Shown: in pieces, positions 11,401 through 22,066 of the stretch
Layout: every line of letters starts with the position of its first letter
How positions within the stretch are numbered: position 1 is the stretch's first letter
Origin: Neoconidiobolus thromboides FSU 785
Lineage: Eukaryota > Entomophthoromycota > Entomophthoromycetes > Entomophthorales > Neoconidiobolaceae
Direction: 5' to 3'
DNA: 64,000 nt
NCBI GenBank assembly: GCA_025603075.1
Contig: MU626377.1
Coordinates: forward strand, 1-64,000
Notes under the pieces: model-generated
Database searches by the model: none
Seen by the model: only the letters and a program-made list of their open reading frames with translations
Told to the model about the DNA's origin: nothing
Translations under genes and position numbers: made by a program

Positions 11401-12082
11401 CATTTCTAATATTCTTTCTTTATAATTACTAATAAATTGTTGAATAAATGTGGAAATCCCTTCTTTTTTTAAGATAATACTAATTCCTGCTAATGCTTCA
11501 TTACGTACATTAGATGCCTATAATTTTATTAAATGTTGAATTTGATATTATTTTACAATTATAATTATAATTATTAATAAAATTACTTTATCTGATAACA
11601 ACCAACCTAAATATTTTAAATGTTCATTATTTAAAAAATAAGTGGGATATTTTAATGTAAATGAAGCTAATTCACTAGCACACTCAGCCCTTATATTATT
11701 ATCAATATCTCTATATCGAGGCTCAAATACTCTATAAATAAAATCAAAATTAGAAATTTCAATTTATTTTATTCTATTAAATTATTCTATTTTAAATAAT
11801 AATAATCTTACTTATCAAAAAATAATTCTAATATAGCTTCAAATTGATTTAATTGTTCTTCTAGTTCACTTTGTTTTTCCATTTGTTTCTTTTTTTCTCC
11901 TAAATTTGATTTTTTCTTTTTCATTTGTTTAATAGCATTATTTTTATTATGCTCAATTTCAGAACATCCTTCACTTAGAAAACTCATAATATTTAATGCC
12001 AAACTAGTAGCTGTAATACGAAAAGGACGGTAATTACAGCTATTAAGTAAAGGGAATTAAATAAAAAATAAAATATTAATGC

Positions 12083-12162
<80 letters not shown>

Positions 12163-12736
12163 TACCTGGACATTCCGATTAACCAATTCATTAATAAAGA
12201 TAAAAAGGACATATCTGAGATAACATCATATAAGCCCAGTTTAAATAATTGTTTAAAAAATTCAATTAATCTTTTCTTTATATGTTTTTTTTCTTTTGAT
12301 TTACTACCATATGGAAATTCATTGTCTTCTTCTCCCTATTTAAATAAATAAATAATAAAATTAATATTGGTCATTATTATTTTATATTTATGAATAATTC
12401 AATTACAGTTACTTACCGCCTCAATCTTATCTTGTAGCTCTTCTAATACTGTATCAATTTTAAGTTCCCCTTGAATTGATTCTTTAGATACTACGATTGA
12501 ACTACCAGCACACTATAATAAAATACATATATAATTAATATAAATTATAAATGTTATTATTGCTAAGTCAGTATTTTACTTTTACAATAACACCCAATAC
12601 TTGATAAATAGCTTCAATTTGTTCTTTACTTGTATAAAGTTGAATCCAGTCTTTAACTAATTCTTGTACAGCGATATCTGTTTTAAAAATATTATCTAAT
12701 AAAAAATAAGTAAAATTAATTATAAATTAAATAATG

Positions 12737-12768
<32 letters not shown>

Positions 12769-12907
12769 ATAGAATACCATATAAATTTAAACTATTATCT
12801 TCAACACATAAGTTTAGAGTAAATTCTTTGGATTGATTTTTTTCTAATTTTCTTTTCTTAATTCCCTTTTTAGTTGGGGTTTTTGATTTTACTCCGTGTT
12901 TAGTCAT
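8411..12907 (-). CDS. SCC3: Cohesin subunit SCC3/STAG (stromalin), 1123 aa, 16 exons
   Basis: Exons on the minus strand, in order: 12778-12907, 12580-12695, 12417-12512, 12166-12335, 11812-12039, 11587-11731, 10972-11517, 10737-10913, 10488-10661, 10231-10416, 9976-10140, 9721-9924, 9457-9649, 9132-9385, 8759-9084 and 8411-8672. All junctions are GT-AG and keep frame, giving 1123 aa, close to yeast Scc3 (1150). After a basic N-tail comes the STAG domain. A charged Lys/Glu helix (about 205-247) leads into the stromalin conservative domain: FEPRYRDIDNNIRAE at 249 onward, then HLKYLGWLLSDK. The rest is helical HEAT-like sequence and an acidic C-tail. The protein clamps DNA and the kleisin in the cohesin ring for sister-chromatid cohesion in the nucleus. 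Divergent from PNKP with a 349-bp shared upstream region. Introns 1 and 4 carry long (ATT)n tracts. Confidence 0.93.
9691..9716. repeat. (TAAAA)n microsatellite in a cohesin-gene intron
   Basis: About five 5-bp units, just inside the intron at 9650-9720. Confidence 0.8.
12085..12161. repeat. (ATT)n microsatellite in a cohesin-gene intron
   Basis: About 25 uninterrupted ATT units inside the 126-bp intron 12040-12165. They fill most of the intron. On the plus strand this gives a meaningless poly-Ile open frame. Confidence 0.95.
12735..12768. repeat. (ATT)n microsatellite in first cohesin-gene intron
   Basis: About 11 units in the 82-bp intron 12696-12777. Read through, it would add poly-Asn to the N-terminal exon, but the splice-corrected frame avoids it. 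Confidence 0.9.
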
Positions 12908-13256
12908 CTTTTATTTTTTTTTCTTATTTTTACTTTATAAAAATAAATTTATATTATGATAATAAAAAAGATAAAAAGATATTTATTATTGAGAATTGAA
13001 GCCTTAAAAAAAATCAATTAAATTGTATTGAAATTTCAAGGATAGAAATCATCAGTAAAATGGAGCTTTAATTGGCTAATTGAAAGTATTAGTAAATTTG
13101 ATGATTGATTTTTGAAATGAGTTAACAATTTTCAATAAACATTCAATATAATTGGCTAAAACTAAAATATTAATATTATAATAATTTCTATTAAAAAAGC
13201 ATTGTTTCTAATCAAATTTAAACTACTCATATTTTATTATCGATATTATCACATAA
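12908..13256. promoter_or_regulatory. Divergent SCC3/PNKP intergenic region
   Basis: 349 bp between two head-to-head start codons must hold both promoters. It is AT-rich. I see no clear consensus element apart from A/T runs. Confidence 0.5.
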
Positions 13257-15033
13257 ATGAAACCAGATATTAAAAAAGTCAAAATAATTCATCCTTTTTT
13301 TACCAAGATTAATCAACCTGTTAGTACTACTTCCAATTTATTGACTTGGGAAGAAAAACACGAACAAAGTTTATTAATTGGGTATTATAAATTTAATAAA
13401 GAAATCAAATCGAACAGTATATTGGCATTTGATTTAGATTCTACTTTAATCAAAGTTAAAGGTAATCATGTTCATGCTAAAGATGAGTTTGATTGGGAAT
13501 TTTTAATTAAAGATATTAAACAAAAGATAAAAGAAAGATTAAAAGAAGATCAATTAATGGTAATATTTTCCAATCAAAATGGTTTAGAACCAGAAAAGAT
13601 GAAGAAAAATGACAAAAGGAAAATACAATTTAAAAACAAATTAAACGCATTTACATCTCAGGTAAATTAACTATAATTATAGTTATAATTAGAATAATAA
13701 TAATATTTATAATAATAATTATAATAATAATTATTATTATTATTATAAATATTGTTATTATTAAAAGTTAAGTTTTTTGGTATTAACTTATTTTTATTAT
13801 TATATAATAGTTAAATATACCAATGATAATTTTAGCAGCTACAAAAAAAGATCAGTATCGTAAACCTTTAATTGGGATGTGGAATGTATTATGTGAGATC
13901 TTAAATTATGAACCTGATAAAAATCAAAGTAGTTATATTGGTGATGCTGCAGGAAGAAAAAAACAAGGGAAATTAGCTAATAGAAAAGATTTTGCTGATA
14001 CAGATAGGTAATCTATTAGTTATTAATTATTTTAATTAAGAAGTTAATTTATTTGATTTTTTTAATTATTAACATTTGAATATAGGAAATTTGCTTTAAA
14101 TTTAAATCTTGATTTTTTTACACCTGAAGAATATTTTTTAAATATTCAAAAAGAAGAATTTAATTTAACTGGTTTTAATCCAAAACAATATATTAAAAAT
14201 ATTGGTAATTATAATTCTTTTTTATGTTAACTAATTAATATATATATACTCATAATAATTTAATTTAATTTAATTTAGAACATATAAAAAAAGTAGAATT
14301 TAAAAAAAAGTATGAATTAGAAGTAATATTATTAGTTGGTTTACCCGGTAGTGGTAAATCGCATTTTTATCATAATATTACTAAACCTTTAGGATATGAG
14401 AGGATTAATATGGTAAACTGATAATAATAAATAATAATAAACAACATGATTAATATTATTTATTATTATTTTAGGATACTTTAAAAACTTCCAAAAAATG
14501 TACAACTAAATTAGAAGAATTATTAACTAATGCGAAATCAGCTGTTATTGGTAAGTAAAATCAAAAGCAAAGTATATTTAATAACTATAGAATAGTTACA
14601 ATAATTAATATACTTAGATAATACTAATTTGGATATTAAATCACGAGAATTATATATAACAAAAGCAAAAGAACATAAAGCTAAAATAAGAGTAATATTA
14701 TTTAATATGAACATTGATATTTGCTATCATAATAATTTATTTCGTGCTTATCATCCAACAGATAAGGTAATTAAAATGTGTTTTTATTAATATTATATTT
14801 AATATTATTATTTAATAATAATATTTGTTTTCTTATAGGATGAAATTCGAACTCCAGTACCTAAAATGGTTTATGATATTTCATTGAAAAAATATCAAGA
14901 ACCTACGTTAAGCGAAGGTATTGATGAGATTCAAAAATGGCCATTTATTCCATTGTATTTAGATAGTGAAATTGAAATATGTAATAAGCAAAGGACTCAT
15001 TATAAAAAATATTGGGAATTGTTTTATTTTTAA
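13257..15033 (+). CDS. Bifunctional polynucleotide 3'-phosphatase / 5'-kinase (PNKP), 424 aa
   Basis: Seven exons: 13257-13661, 13811-14007, 14086-14204, 14279-14412, 14475-14550, 14618-14766 and 14839-15033, all GT-AG and in frame. The enzyme converts 3'-phosphate/5'-OH DNA ends to ligatable ends in strand-break repair. The N-terminal half is a HAD phosphatase with AFDLDSTLI (nucleophile Asp59, acid Asp61) and FSNQNG, then YIGDAAGR. The C-terminal half is a kinase with Walker A GLPGSGKS (261-268) and DNTNLD, which fits the P-loop kinase lid region. Length and lack of a forkhead-associated domain match fission yeast Pnk1 (421 aa) rather than the longer animal PNKP. The second HAD residue after Asp61 is Ser where many PNKPs have Gly; DxDST is also used in HAD enzymes. 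The first intron (149 bp) is AT palindromic. Confidence 0.93.
13676..13760. repeat. AT-palindromic tract in PNKP intron 1
   Basis: TAATTATAGTTATAATT and the adjacent AATAATAATTATTATTATT-like stretch can fold back on themselves. It lies entirely within the 149-bp intron 13662-13810, the longest in this gene. Confidence 0.7.
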
Positions 15034-15129
15034 CAGAAATTAATAAATATTATTTTTATTGAAGTGTAGTACTTAGTGCAATTTTTCTGCTTATTATTGA
15101 GTGTCAAATAAACAACATATTTGCAAATA

Positions 15130-15210
15130 TGAAAATGTCCTTTTTTATTTATGAAATTTGTACCGTTTTTTATTCAATAGTACTTAAAAGATGAAAACAA
15201 AAAACACCCA
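15130..15210 (+). mobile_element. MITE, copy 12 (degenerate)
   Basis: It retains TTCAATAGTACTTAAAAGATG and AAAAAACACCCA but has lost a recognisable start. Confidence 0.5.
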
Positions 15211-15360
15211 ATATAAAAATGTTTTTTTAATTTTGATATTTTTAATAATTATTTTTAAATTTAAGTTCTAATAAAATGAACAAACTAACCCAATTAAAAC
15301 ACTACTATATTAATTTAATATACAGTCGTTTCTTCTAATTCTATTAGTAATTTAACATAT

Positions 15361-15456
15361 AAAGGTGTTTTTTTTAGTCACCACTTTTTCCATTTTTGAG
15401 CATTATTTGAGTAGAATAATGTTAGTAAAATTCTTGAACACAAAAATACATCCCCA
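15361..15456 (-). mobile_element. MITE, copy 13 (reverse)
   Basis: Full reverse copy with a good ATACATCCCCA end. The left terminus has diverged to AAAGGTG. Confidence 0.85.
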
Positions 15457-15554
15457 TATATTACTTATATCAAAACCTCACATCCAATAGCTTTTAAACT
15501 TTTACAAATTTTTTATTCACTGATCTATTATACTTACCTTTTTAATTTACTATT

Positions 15555-15656
15555 TGGGGATGTATTTTTTGTATTTAAGAATTTTACTAATAATCTTTCC
15601 ACTCAAATAGCGCTTAAAAAATGGAAAAAATGATGAAGTCAAAAAAAACATCACCA
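15555..15656 (+). mobile_element. MITE, copy 14
   Basis: Full copy, TGGGGATGTATTTTTTG to ACATCACCA. Flanks are TT on each side, so the TA target has mutated or insertion was at TT. Confidence 0.9.
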
Positions 15657-15926
15657 TTTAATCATCCTTTATAAATCTGATGGATATTAAACCAATAAGA
15701 TAGTAGTTATTTTTAAAAAATTTAATCTTAATTGCATTCTAATATAAGAGAACAAACACTACATGATTTTAAAAGAAATTACGTTTAAGGGAGAATTAAC
15801 CAGATGTTGTAATAACCAAGCGAGAAAAATGCATCATCAATTGAAATATATAAAATGAGAGAATTAAATTTTGTTTTTATTATTTTATTATTTTATTATC
15901 AACTTTAAATATATATAAAAACATTC

Positions 15927-16681
15927 ATGTCTTCGCATAACTTAACTTTATATTCTGTAGGTACCCCAAATGGTTTAAAAATCAGTGTAGCCTTAGCACT
16001 TATTGGATTAGACTATAAACTTCATCCCATTTCCTTTGCTAAAAATGAACAAAAGGAAGATTGGTTTATATCAATGAATCCAAATGGTCGTATCCCTACA
16101 GTAGTTGATCACCAAAATAAAGATTTTGTTATCTTTGAATCAGGTGCTATTTTATTATATTTAGCAGATAGATATGATCCAGAAGGAATATTAATTGCCA
16201 AAGATAAAGATATTAAAAGTCAAGTAGAACAATGGGTCATGTGGCAAATGGGTGGTTTAGGACCAATGTTGGGCCAATTAGGTTGGTTTAAGAGACAAGA
16301 AGAGAAAAATGAGATGGCAATTAAAAGATATTTGGATGAAAGTATGAGATTATTAGGTGTAAGTTTTTATTGCATATTTTCAAGCATGTGAAGTGTTTAG
16401 TAATAATTCTTTTTAGGTTTTAGAAATTCAATTAAACAAAACTAAGTATTTAGTTGGTGATCAATTAAGTATTGCTGATATTTCTAGTTTTTGTTGGTAA
16501 GTTGAATATTATTATAATAGAATATATAATAAGATATTGACTTATCTATGACTCTAGGGTCCGCTTTGCTGATAAAATGGAATTGGATTTAACCGACTTC
16601 CCTAAAGTACAAGCTTGGATTAAATTAATTGAAGAAAATCCCAAAGTACAGGAAGGTTTAAAAGCTCATGATGCTAAATAA
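15927..16681 (+). CDS. Glutathione S-transferase, Ure2p/YfcG-like (211 aa)
   Basis: Three exons (15927-16358, 16417-16496, 16558-16681) join in frame. The N-terminal thioredoxin fold (about 1-85) has TPNGLKISVAL, NPNGRIPTVVDH (the cis-Pro of the glutathione site) and [14 protein letters not shown], all typical of the Ure2p-like GST class. The C-terminal helical domain contains WVMWQMGGLGPMLGQ and the N-capping-box region LSIADISSF. The likely role is glutathione conjugation or disulfide reduction in the cytosol; the substrate is unknown. A dead paralog with the same introns lies at 33472-34401. The length is usual for the class, and no oddity is seen. Confidence 0.93.
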
Positions 16682-17790
16682 ATTTAAAATTTAAACTATA
16701 ACAAAAAATCTTTATTTTATCATATGTATATAATCATTTCGGTTTTATATTTCCATGTGGAAGATTTGATTTAGTTAAAAAGTATGTGATGTTAGAAAAT
16801 CAATCGATAAAACAAGTGAAAAAGATATCAATATCTTATAACGCATATATTAAATAATAACTATTTTATAAACAGAACAACCAAAAGCAGCAACTAGAGC
16901 TATACAAGAGACTTGAACAATAAAACGTATTATCAAGAAAATCCTTTTTTGATATAGTCAACGAATACTTTCTATAAATAAAGTGATAATATATAGTTAG
17001 CAATTCGTTTTTGATTAGGTCCATACATAAATCCCAATATCTAACCATTTTCTATCTGTCATGGCTGATTTCTTAAATAGGGAAGATAAAAAAGATAAAA
17101 ACTTAGAAAGTTCATTTTATATAGGTATCTATAGTCATCTTTTTGATTCATGATGCTCTAGAATACTTTTTGGGAATATTTTATAGAAAAAGATAAAAAG
17201 TTAATTAGCTTTATGTAAAATATTAAAAATTTTAATTGATATGTAAGGGAGTTTTGGCGAATGCTTATGTATTAAAGTGAGAAAAGTAATTTGATTTTTT
17301 GATTGAGAATTGATTTTTTAATCTAATTTGCATACATTCAATGCTCTAATTTCATTCAAAAAAAAACAGTCACTTTGGAGTTTAAATTAAAAGATTAATT
17401 GAAGCAAATTATCTTAATAATCAATATCACTAAACTTGATAGCTGAAATTTACTACATGTATATATAATAAATAATATTATCCTGGTATGAAACCAAATG
17501 TATAATTTTACATATATATAATAAATAATAAATGATAACAAAATAAAATAATATTATCCCATTTAAATTTTATGAGTCATAAAAACTAATCCCTTAAAAA
17601 AAATTAAATAAAGGATTTAAATTATATCACGCATGATAATAATCAACCATACAAAACATAGATAATGATAATAAAATTGATAAATGTTGAGTCATGTCTT
17701 ATAACACCTGTCAAAAAAATAGTATAAAAAGATATAAAAAAGCGAAATTGTTAGAAATAAAAAACAATTTAAAACTAAAATTAAATTAAA
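16682..17790. other. Intergenic, no recognised feature
   Basis: 1.1 kb of AT-rich DNA between the glutathione transferase and argininosuccinate synthase. The short open frame on the minus strand around 16866-17048 has no protein-like features. The ~100 bp before 17791 must include the argininosuccinate synthase promoter. Confidence 0.5.
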
Positions 17791-19246
17791 ATGTCCTCCA
17801 AAGGTAAAGTGTTATTAGCGTATTCTGGCGGTTTAGATACCTCTTGTATCTTAGCTTGGCTAATTGAAGAGGTAAGTTATTTTGAAAATTCACATTTTAT
17901 TTTTTCTCATATTTAATCCCACTTTACCATTAGGGCTATGAAGTATTAGCATATATGGCTGATGTTGGTCAAGAAGAAGATTTTGAAGCAGCAAAAGAAA
18001 AAGCATTATTAATAGGCGCTAAAAAAGTATTTATTGAAGTAAGAATTGATAGTATAATATTACATGATTTGTGACTTATTTAGTTTCTTTAGGATCTTAA
18101 AAAATTATTTGTAGAAGAATTAGTCTTCCCTGCTATTCAGGCAAATGCTATTTATGAAGTAATTGATTATTTTTATTATAACTATATAAATACTAACCCT
18201 CAAATTTAGGATCAATACCTATTAGGTACTTCATTAGCACGCCCAATAATTGCACGTAAACAAATAGAAATTGCCAAGAAAGAATCCTGCCAATTTGTGT
18301 CCCATGGATGTACTGGAAAAGGCAATGATCAAATTCGTTTTGAACTCGCATATTATGCACTAGAACCAAGTATTCAAGTAATTGCCCCATGGAGATTAGA
18401 AAAATTTTATACTCGCTTTCAAGGGCGTGCAGATCTATTAAATTATGCAAAAGAAAAAAGTATCCCAGTTTCCCAAACACCATCCAAACCTTGGTCTACA
18501 GATGAAAATTTATTTCATATTTCCTATGAAGCTGGTATTTTAGAAGATCCTAACATAACTCCTCCAGATGATATGTGGAAACTAACTAAATCTATTGAAG
18601 AGGCATCGGATAAACCAGATATTATTACAATTGACTTTGAAAAGGGAATTCCAAAGAAAGTTACCAATACAGAAAGTGCGGAATGTAAGAGTTTTTATTA
18701 ATGGTTTTGTTTACATTGATATTAATATTGTCATTCTTTTTATTAGCCTTTACTGATAGCTTACAATTATTCTTGTACTTAAACGAAATGGGCAAAAAGC
18801 ATGGAATTGGTCGTATTGATATAGTAGAAAATCGTTTTATTGGATTAAAATCCAGAGGATGTTATGAATCCCCAGGAGGAAGTATCTTATACAAAGCTCA
18901 TTTAGATTTAGAAGGCTTAACATTAGATCGAGAACTTCGCCAATTCAGAGATCGTTCATTAAAACCAATCATTAGTGATTTATTATATAAAGGATTTTAT
19001 TATTCTTTAGAATGGGATGCTACAATTCCATCATTACTTCAAACACAAAAATTAGTTAATGGTCAAGTAAAATTGAAGTTGTATAAAGGTAATGTTATTG
19101 TATTAGGTAGATTTTCAGAGACTACAAAATTATACGACATGGAAGAGTCTTCTATGGATGTTCATGGCGGCTTTACTCCAACCGATTCGGAAGGCTTTAT
19201 TAAAATTCAATCCATTCGTATTAAAAAATGGTTATCTCATAAATAA
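17791..19246 (+). CDS. Argininosuccinate synthase (408 aa)
   Basis: Five exons: 17791-17871, 17934-18038, 18093-18158, 18210-18684 and 18747-19246, all GT-AG and in frame. The enzyme condenses citrulline and aspartate with ATP to argininosuccinate in arginine biosynthesis. It is recognised by the pyrophosphatase-loop motif AYSGGLDTS (10-18), [33 protein letters not shown] and, near the C-terminus, [17 protein letters not shown] and [16 protein letters not shown]. The length matches fungal and animal enzymes (about 410-420). Frame can be kept across the last intron only by splicing at T|GTAAGA, giving [16 protein letters not shown]. Its 3' end faces that of the methylthioadenosine phosphorylase gene 123 bp away. 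Confidence 0.96.
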
Positions 19247-19369
19247 ATAAAAGTAATTTTTTCTATTTAAAAAACAAATCAAATAAATTTATACTTTTGT
19301 TTCAATTCCTTTAAAACCAATCTTTGAATATATATATAAAACAGTACAATATAATATATCATGTTTATT

Positions 19370-20269
19370 TTAAAAATAATTTGGGAAAAGGAATTTATAT
19401 TTTTGTCTCAATTCCTCTGATAATATATCTTTTGAAGTAAGAATTGAGTATTTCATACTTCCTTTAATATTACTTAATAATTTCTTTTCAGCACCTGTAT
19501 CCTCTAACTCTTCTTCCAAGCTTGGAATGATCTTTTCTAAGACTAATTTAGCATTCTGTGCATTTTGTTTCATTATTTTCATAACAGCTTGAACGGTCAC
19601 TGATTCTTCACTTTCCCTCCAACAATCATAATCAGTGGACATACAGATCATTTGATAGCCAATTTCAGCTTCACGTGCTAATTTAGCTTCCGGTACAACA
19701 GACATATTGATAATATCGCAACCCCAATTTCTATATAAATTAGATTCAGCTTTAGTAGAAAAAGTAGGTCCTTCAATACAAACCAAAGTTTTTCCATCAT
19801 GAAACTTAACCTCTAAGCCCTTTACCGCATTTTGAATCAATTGACTTAAACCAAGATGAAATGGTTCAGCAAACCCAGCATGAGCTACACATCCTTTTTC
19901 AAAAAAAGTGTTCTCTCTTAATCCCTTAGTACGATCAATGATCTGTTCAGGTAATACAAAATGACCTGGTGCAATTTCTTCTCTTAAAGAACCAACAGCT
20001 GAAAATGCCAAAATTACTTCAACACCTAAACTTTTTAAGGCTGATATATTGGCACGTACTGGTATTTCACTTGGGTTAATGGCGTGACTTTGTCCATGAC
20101 GAGCTAAAAAGGCAATCTTGTGGCCATGTGCGCTTTTACTAATAACGATTTTGCTGCTTGGTTTGCCCCATGGGGTGTCTGGGTAATGTTCATCAATGGG
20201 TTCAAAGCCATCAAGGTTATAGAGACCAGAACCTCCAATAATACCAATTTTAACGGGTTCAGGAGTCAT
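19370..20269 (-). CDS. S-methyl-5'-thioadenosine phosphorylase (299 aa)
   Basis: One exon. The enzyme phosphorolyses methylthioadenosine to adenine and methylthioribose-1-phosphate, feeding the methionine salvage pathway. It is recognised by GIIGGSGLYNLDGF at the N-terminus (phosphate binding), RHGQSHAINPSEIPVRANI, CIEGPTFSTKAES, INMSVVPEAKLAREAEI and STDYDCWRESEESVTV. The Asp residues of the last motif favour 6-aminopurine (MTAP) over purine nucleoside phosphorylase specificity. The length is slightly above the usual 280-340 aa range's lower end. The start at 20269 gives MTPEPVKIGIIGG, the usual distance before the Gly-rich loop. Convergent with argininosuccinate synthase. Confidence 0.95.
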   Translation of the reverse strand: MTPEPVKIGIIGGSGLYNLDGFEPIDEHYPDTPWGKPSSKIVISKSAHGHKIAFLARHGQSHAINPSEIPVRANISALKSLGVEVILAFSAVGSLREEIAPGHFVLPEQIIDRTKGLRENTFFEKGCVAHAGFAEPFHLGLSQLIQNAVKGLEVKFHDGKTLVCIEGPTFSTKAESNLYRNWGCDIINMSVVPEAKLAREAEIGYQMICMSTDYDCWRESEESVTVQAVMKIMKQNAQNAKLVLEKIIPSLEEELEDTGAEKKLLSNIKGSMKYSILTSKDILSEELRQKYKFLFPNYF

Positions 20270-20526
20270 TTTGTATATATGCTATGCAAAGTGGGTAAAA
20301 TCGATTAGTTTTAGCTAAAGATATTTATTATTTTTTTACGATTCTATGGGTTTAATGTTGTCGTTTAATTTTTTTTCGATGGTGAAATTTTAACCAATTA
20401 GCTTCCTGCTTTTAGCTATTTTTTTAAATTGCTAAATTGTAAAATTTTATTTTGGCCAATTAAAACACTCTTGTTTTTATTCTCTTTGACTTATACCACC
20501 ATGAAATATGAGTTTTTTATATATAA

Positions 20527-20686
20527 ACAATTGACATACATCCTGGATGTCAACCTTTTTATAATAAACGTTATTTTTAACTGAATTATTTATATATAAC
20601 TTTAATCTTTGTTGTTTTTAAACTACCACCACTATTATATTTACTGGAGAAACAATCAAATCACTTTACAATTATCACAATACTAT
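20527..20686 (+). repeat. Dispersed repeat, copy A (~160 bp)
   Basis: It aligns with 28823-28976 in the same orientation. Both read CATCCTGGATGTCAA-like, then TTTTTATAATA, AAACTACCACC, ATTTACTGGA and TTTACAATTATCACAATAC. No coding frame or terminal repeats were found. Confidence 0.7.
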
Positions 20687-20939
20687 GATATCACTTATAA
20701 TTAAAAAAAGCAAATAAGATTATAAAGTTTAGAATAGTTTTTATACTTAGTATTCATACTAAAGCTTTACTATTATAAACTAAAACGTATTGTCAAACTA
20801 CAAAAATCCAATTGAAATAGTATCATGATACTGAAAGTTACTAAAAAAGAATGGTTACTTATAAATTTTAAGACTCTATTGATTATAAAAATCAAATTTC
20901 AAGTAAAAAGACAATTCGCTACTATTATATGGGGATGTA

Positions 20940-21029
20940 TTTTTGTATTTAAGAATTTTTACTGACAATTTTTCCACGTAAATAGCGCTCAAAAAATGGA
21001 AAAATAATGAAAGTAAAAAAACAGCCCCA
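20940..21029 (+). mobile_element. MITE, copy 15
   Basis: A 90-bp copy, TGGGGATGTATTTTTG to ACAGCCCCA, with TA on both flanks. Confidence 0.9.
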
Positions 21030-21031
21030 TA

Positions 21032-21133
21032 TAGTAATGTTTTTTTTGACTTTATCACTTTTTTTCTATTTTTAAGTGCTATTTGAGTGGAAAATTTATT
21101 AGTAAAATTCTTGAACACAAAAATACATCCTCA
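21032..21133 (-). mobile_element. MITE, copy 16 (reverse)
   Basis: Starts directly after the TA (21030-21031) that flanks copy 15 and ends ATACATCCTCA followed by TA. Left terminus TAGTAATG has diverged. Confidence 0.88.
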
Positions 21134-21824
21134 TACTCTATATATATAACTATAAATATTTTACCCTGATAAATTATTCAACTACTACACATACATTCTA
21201 CTTTTACCAATTGTATAGTCTAAAGCTAAATTGTTACTACGGCTGCTTCAATAAATAATTTATATACTCATTTTAATTAAACCTAACTTATAAGATATCA
21301 CTTTTTGATCTTATAACTCAATACCATCAGTTATTATCAATTAAATAGACAAAGCTAATGTCCAAGTTCAAGTTATATGCAGGTGCTAAAATACAAACTA
21401 TATAGTTAACCACTGCACATATCAAATAAAAAATTTAGCGTTTAACTCTAAATTAATATAAAAATATAAACTATTAATTATAAAAATTACCGATAGTCAT
21501 TTCACAATTGTACTTCCACAGTTGTACATTAGCTGTGTGTTTATTTGATACAAAGCTGTACCACTATTGCAGCCTAGTTTTGCGGTATCTTTTAGAGTTA
21601 CTTGTTTGTTTGGTTTTTTAAAGCTTTGTACTTAGAGCTTGACTTGACTTTAGCTAAATTTTATTCTACAATAAAAGTTAACTAAGCCATAATAAATCTG
21701 AAATAATGTATTCAAAAATACTGATTTTATTAAAATGGCTTTATTTCCAAATATGAAACTCTTGAATCTTTTAGGAGATTGATAAAGATTAGGATTATAT
21801 ACCAATTTTAGCGGAGAATAGATA

Positions 21825-22066
21825 TAACGTGAGTTTACTTATACTCAAGACTAAACTCACTTCCGAGTTACTTCTTGTAAAAGCTAATAGTCAAACCCAA
21901 ATGCTAACAAAACAAGGCTGTTTTTGCTTAATTTAAAATTAATCAACTAAAATTAAATAATTATAGTTGTACCTTTAAATTCATACATCAAATACTGGAC
22001 AAAAAGTGTTTTATTGAATCAATACAAATTGACCAAATAACTCAACATAAGACAATTTTCAATCAA
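21825..22066 (+). promoter_or_regulatory. Lipase pseudogene upstream region, shared with 4866-5123
   Basis: Homologous, in inverted orientation, to the upstream region of the other lipase pseudogene, including GATATAACGTGAGTTTACTT and CAAATACTGGACAAAAAG. It ends at the ATG at 22067. Confidence 0.6.

Larger units (their letters stand above)
15034..15926. other. Intergenic with two full and one partial MITE
   Basis: Between PNKP and the glutathione transferase. It holds MITE sequences at 15130-15210, 15361-15456 and 15555-15656. A TATATATAAAA sequence 12 bp before the next start codon may be core promoter or leader. Confidence 0.55.
20270..21824. other. Intergenic with a dispersed repeat and a MITE pair
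   Basis: It contains the ~160-bp dispersed repeat at 20527-20686 and two MITEs joined by one TA at 20940-21133. The rest (21140-21824) shows nothing I recognise. Confidence 0.5.

Noticed and set aside
12079-12351. Poly-Ile open frame on the plus strand
   Set aside because: It is the (ATT)n tract of a cohesin-gene intron read on the wrong strand.
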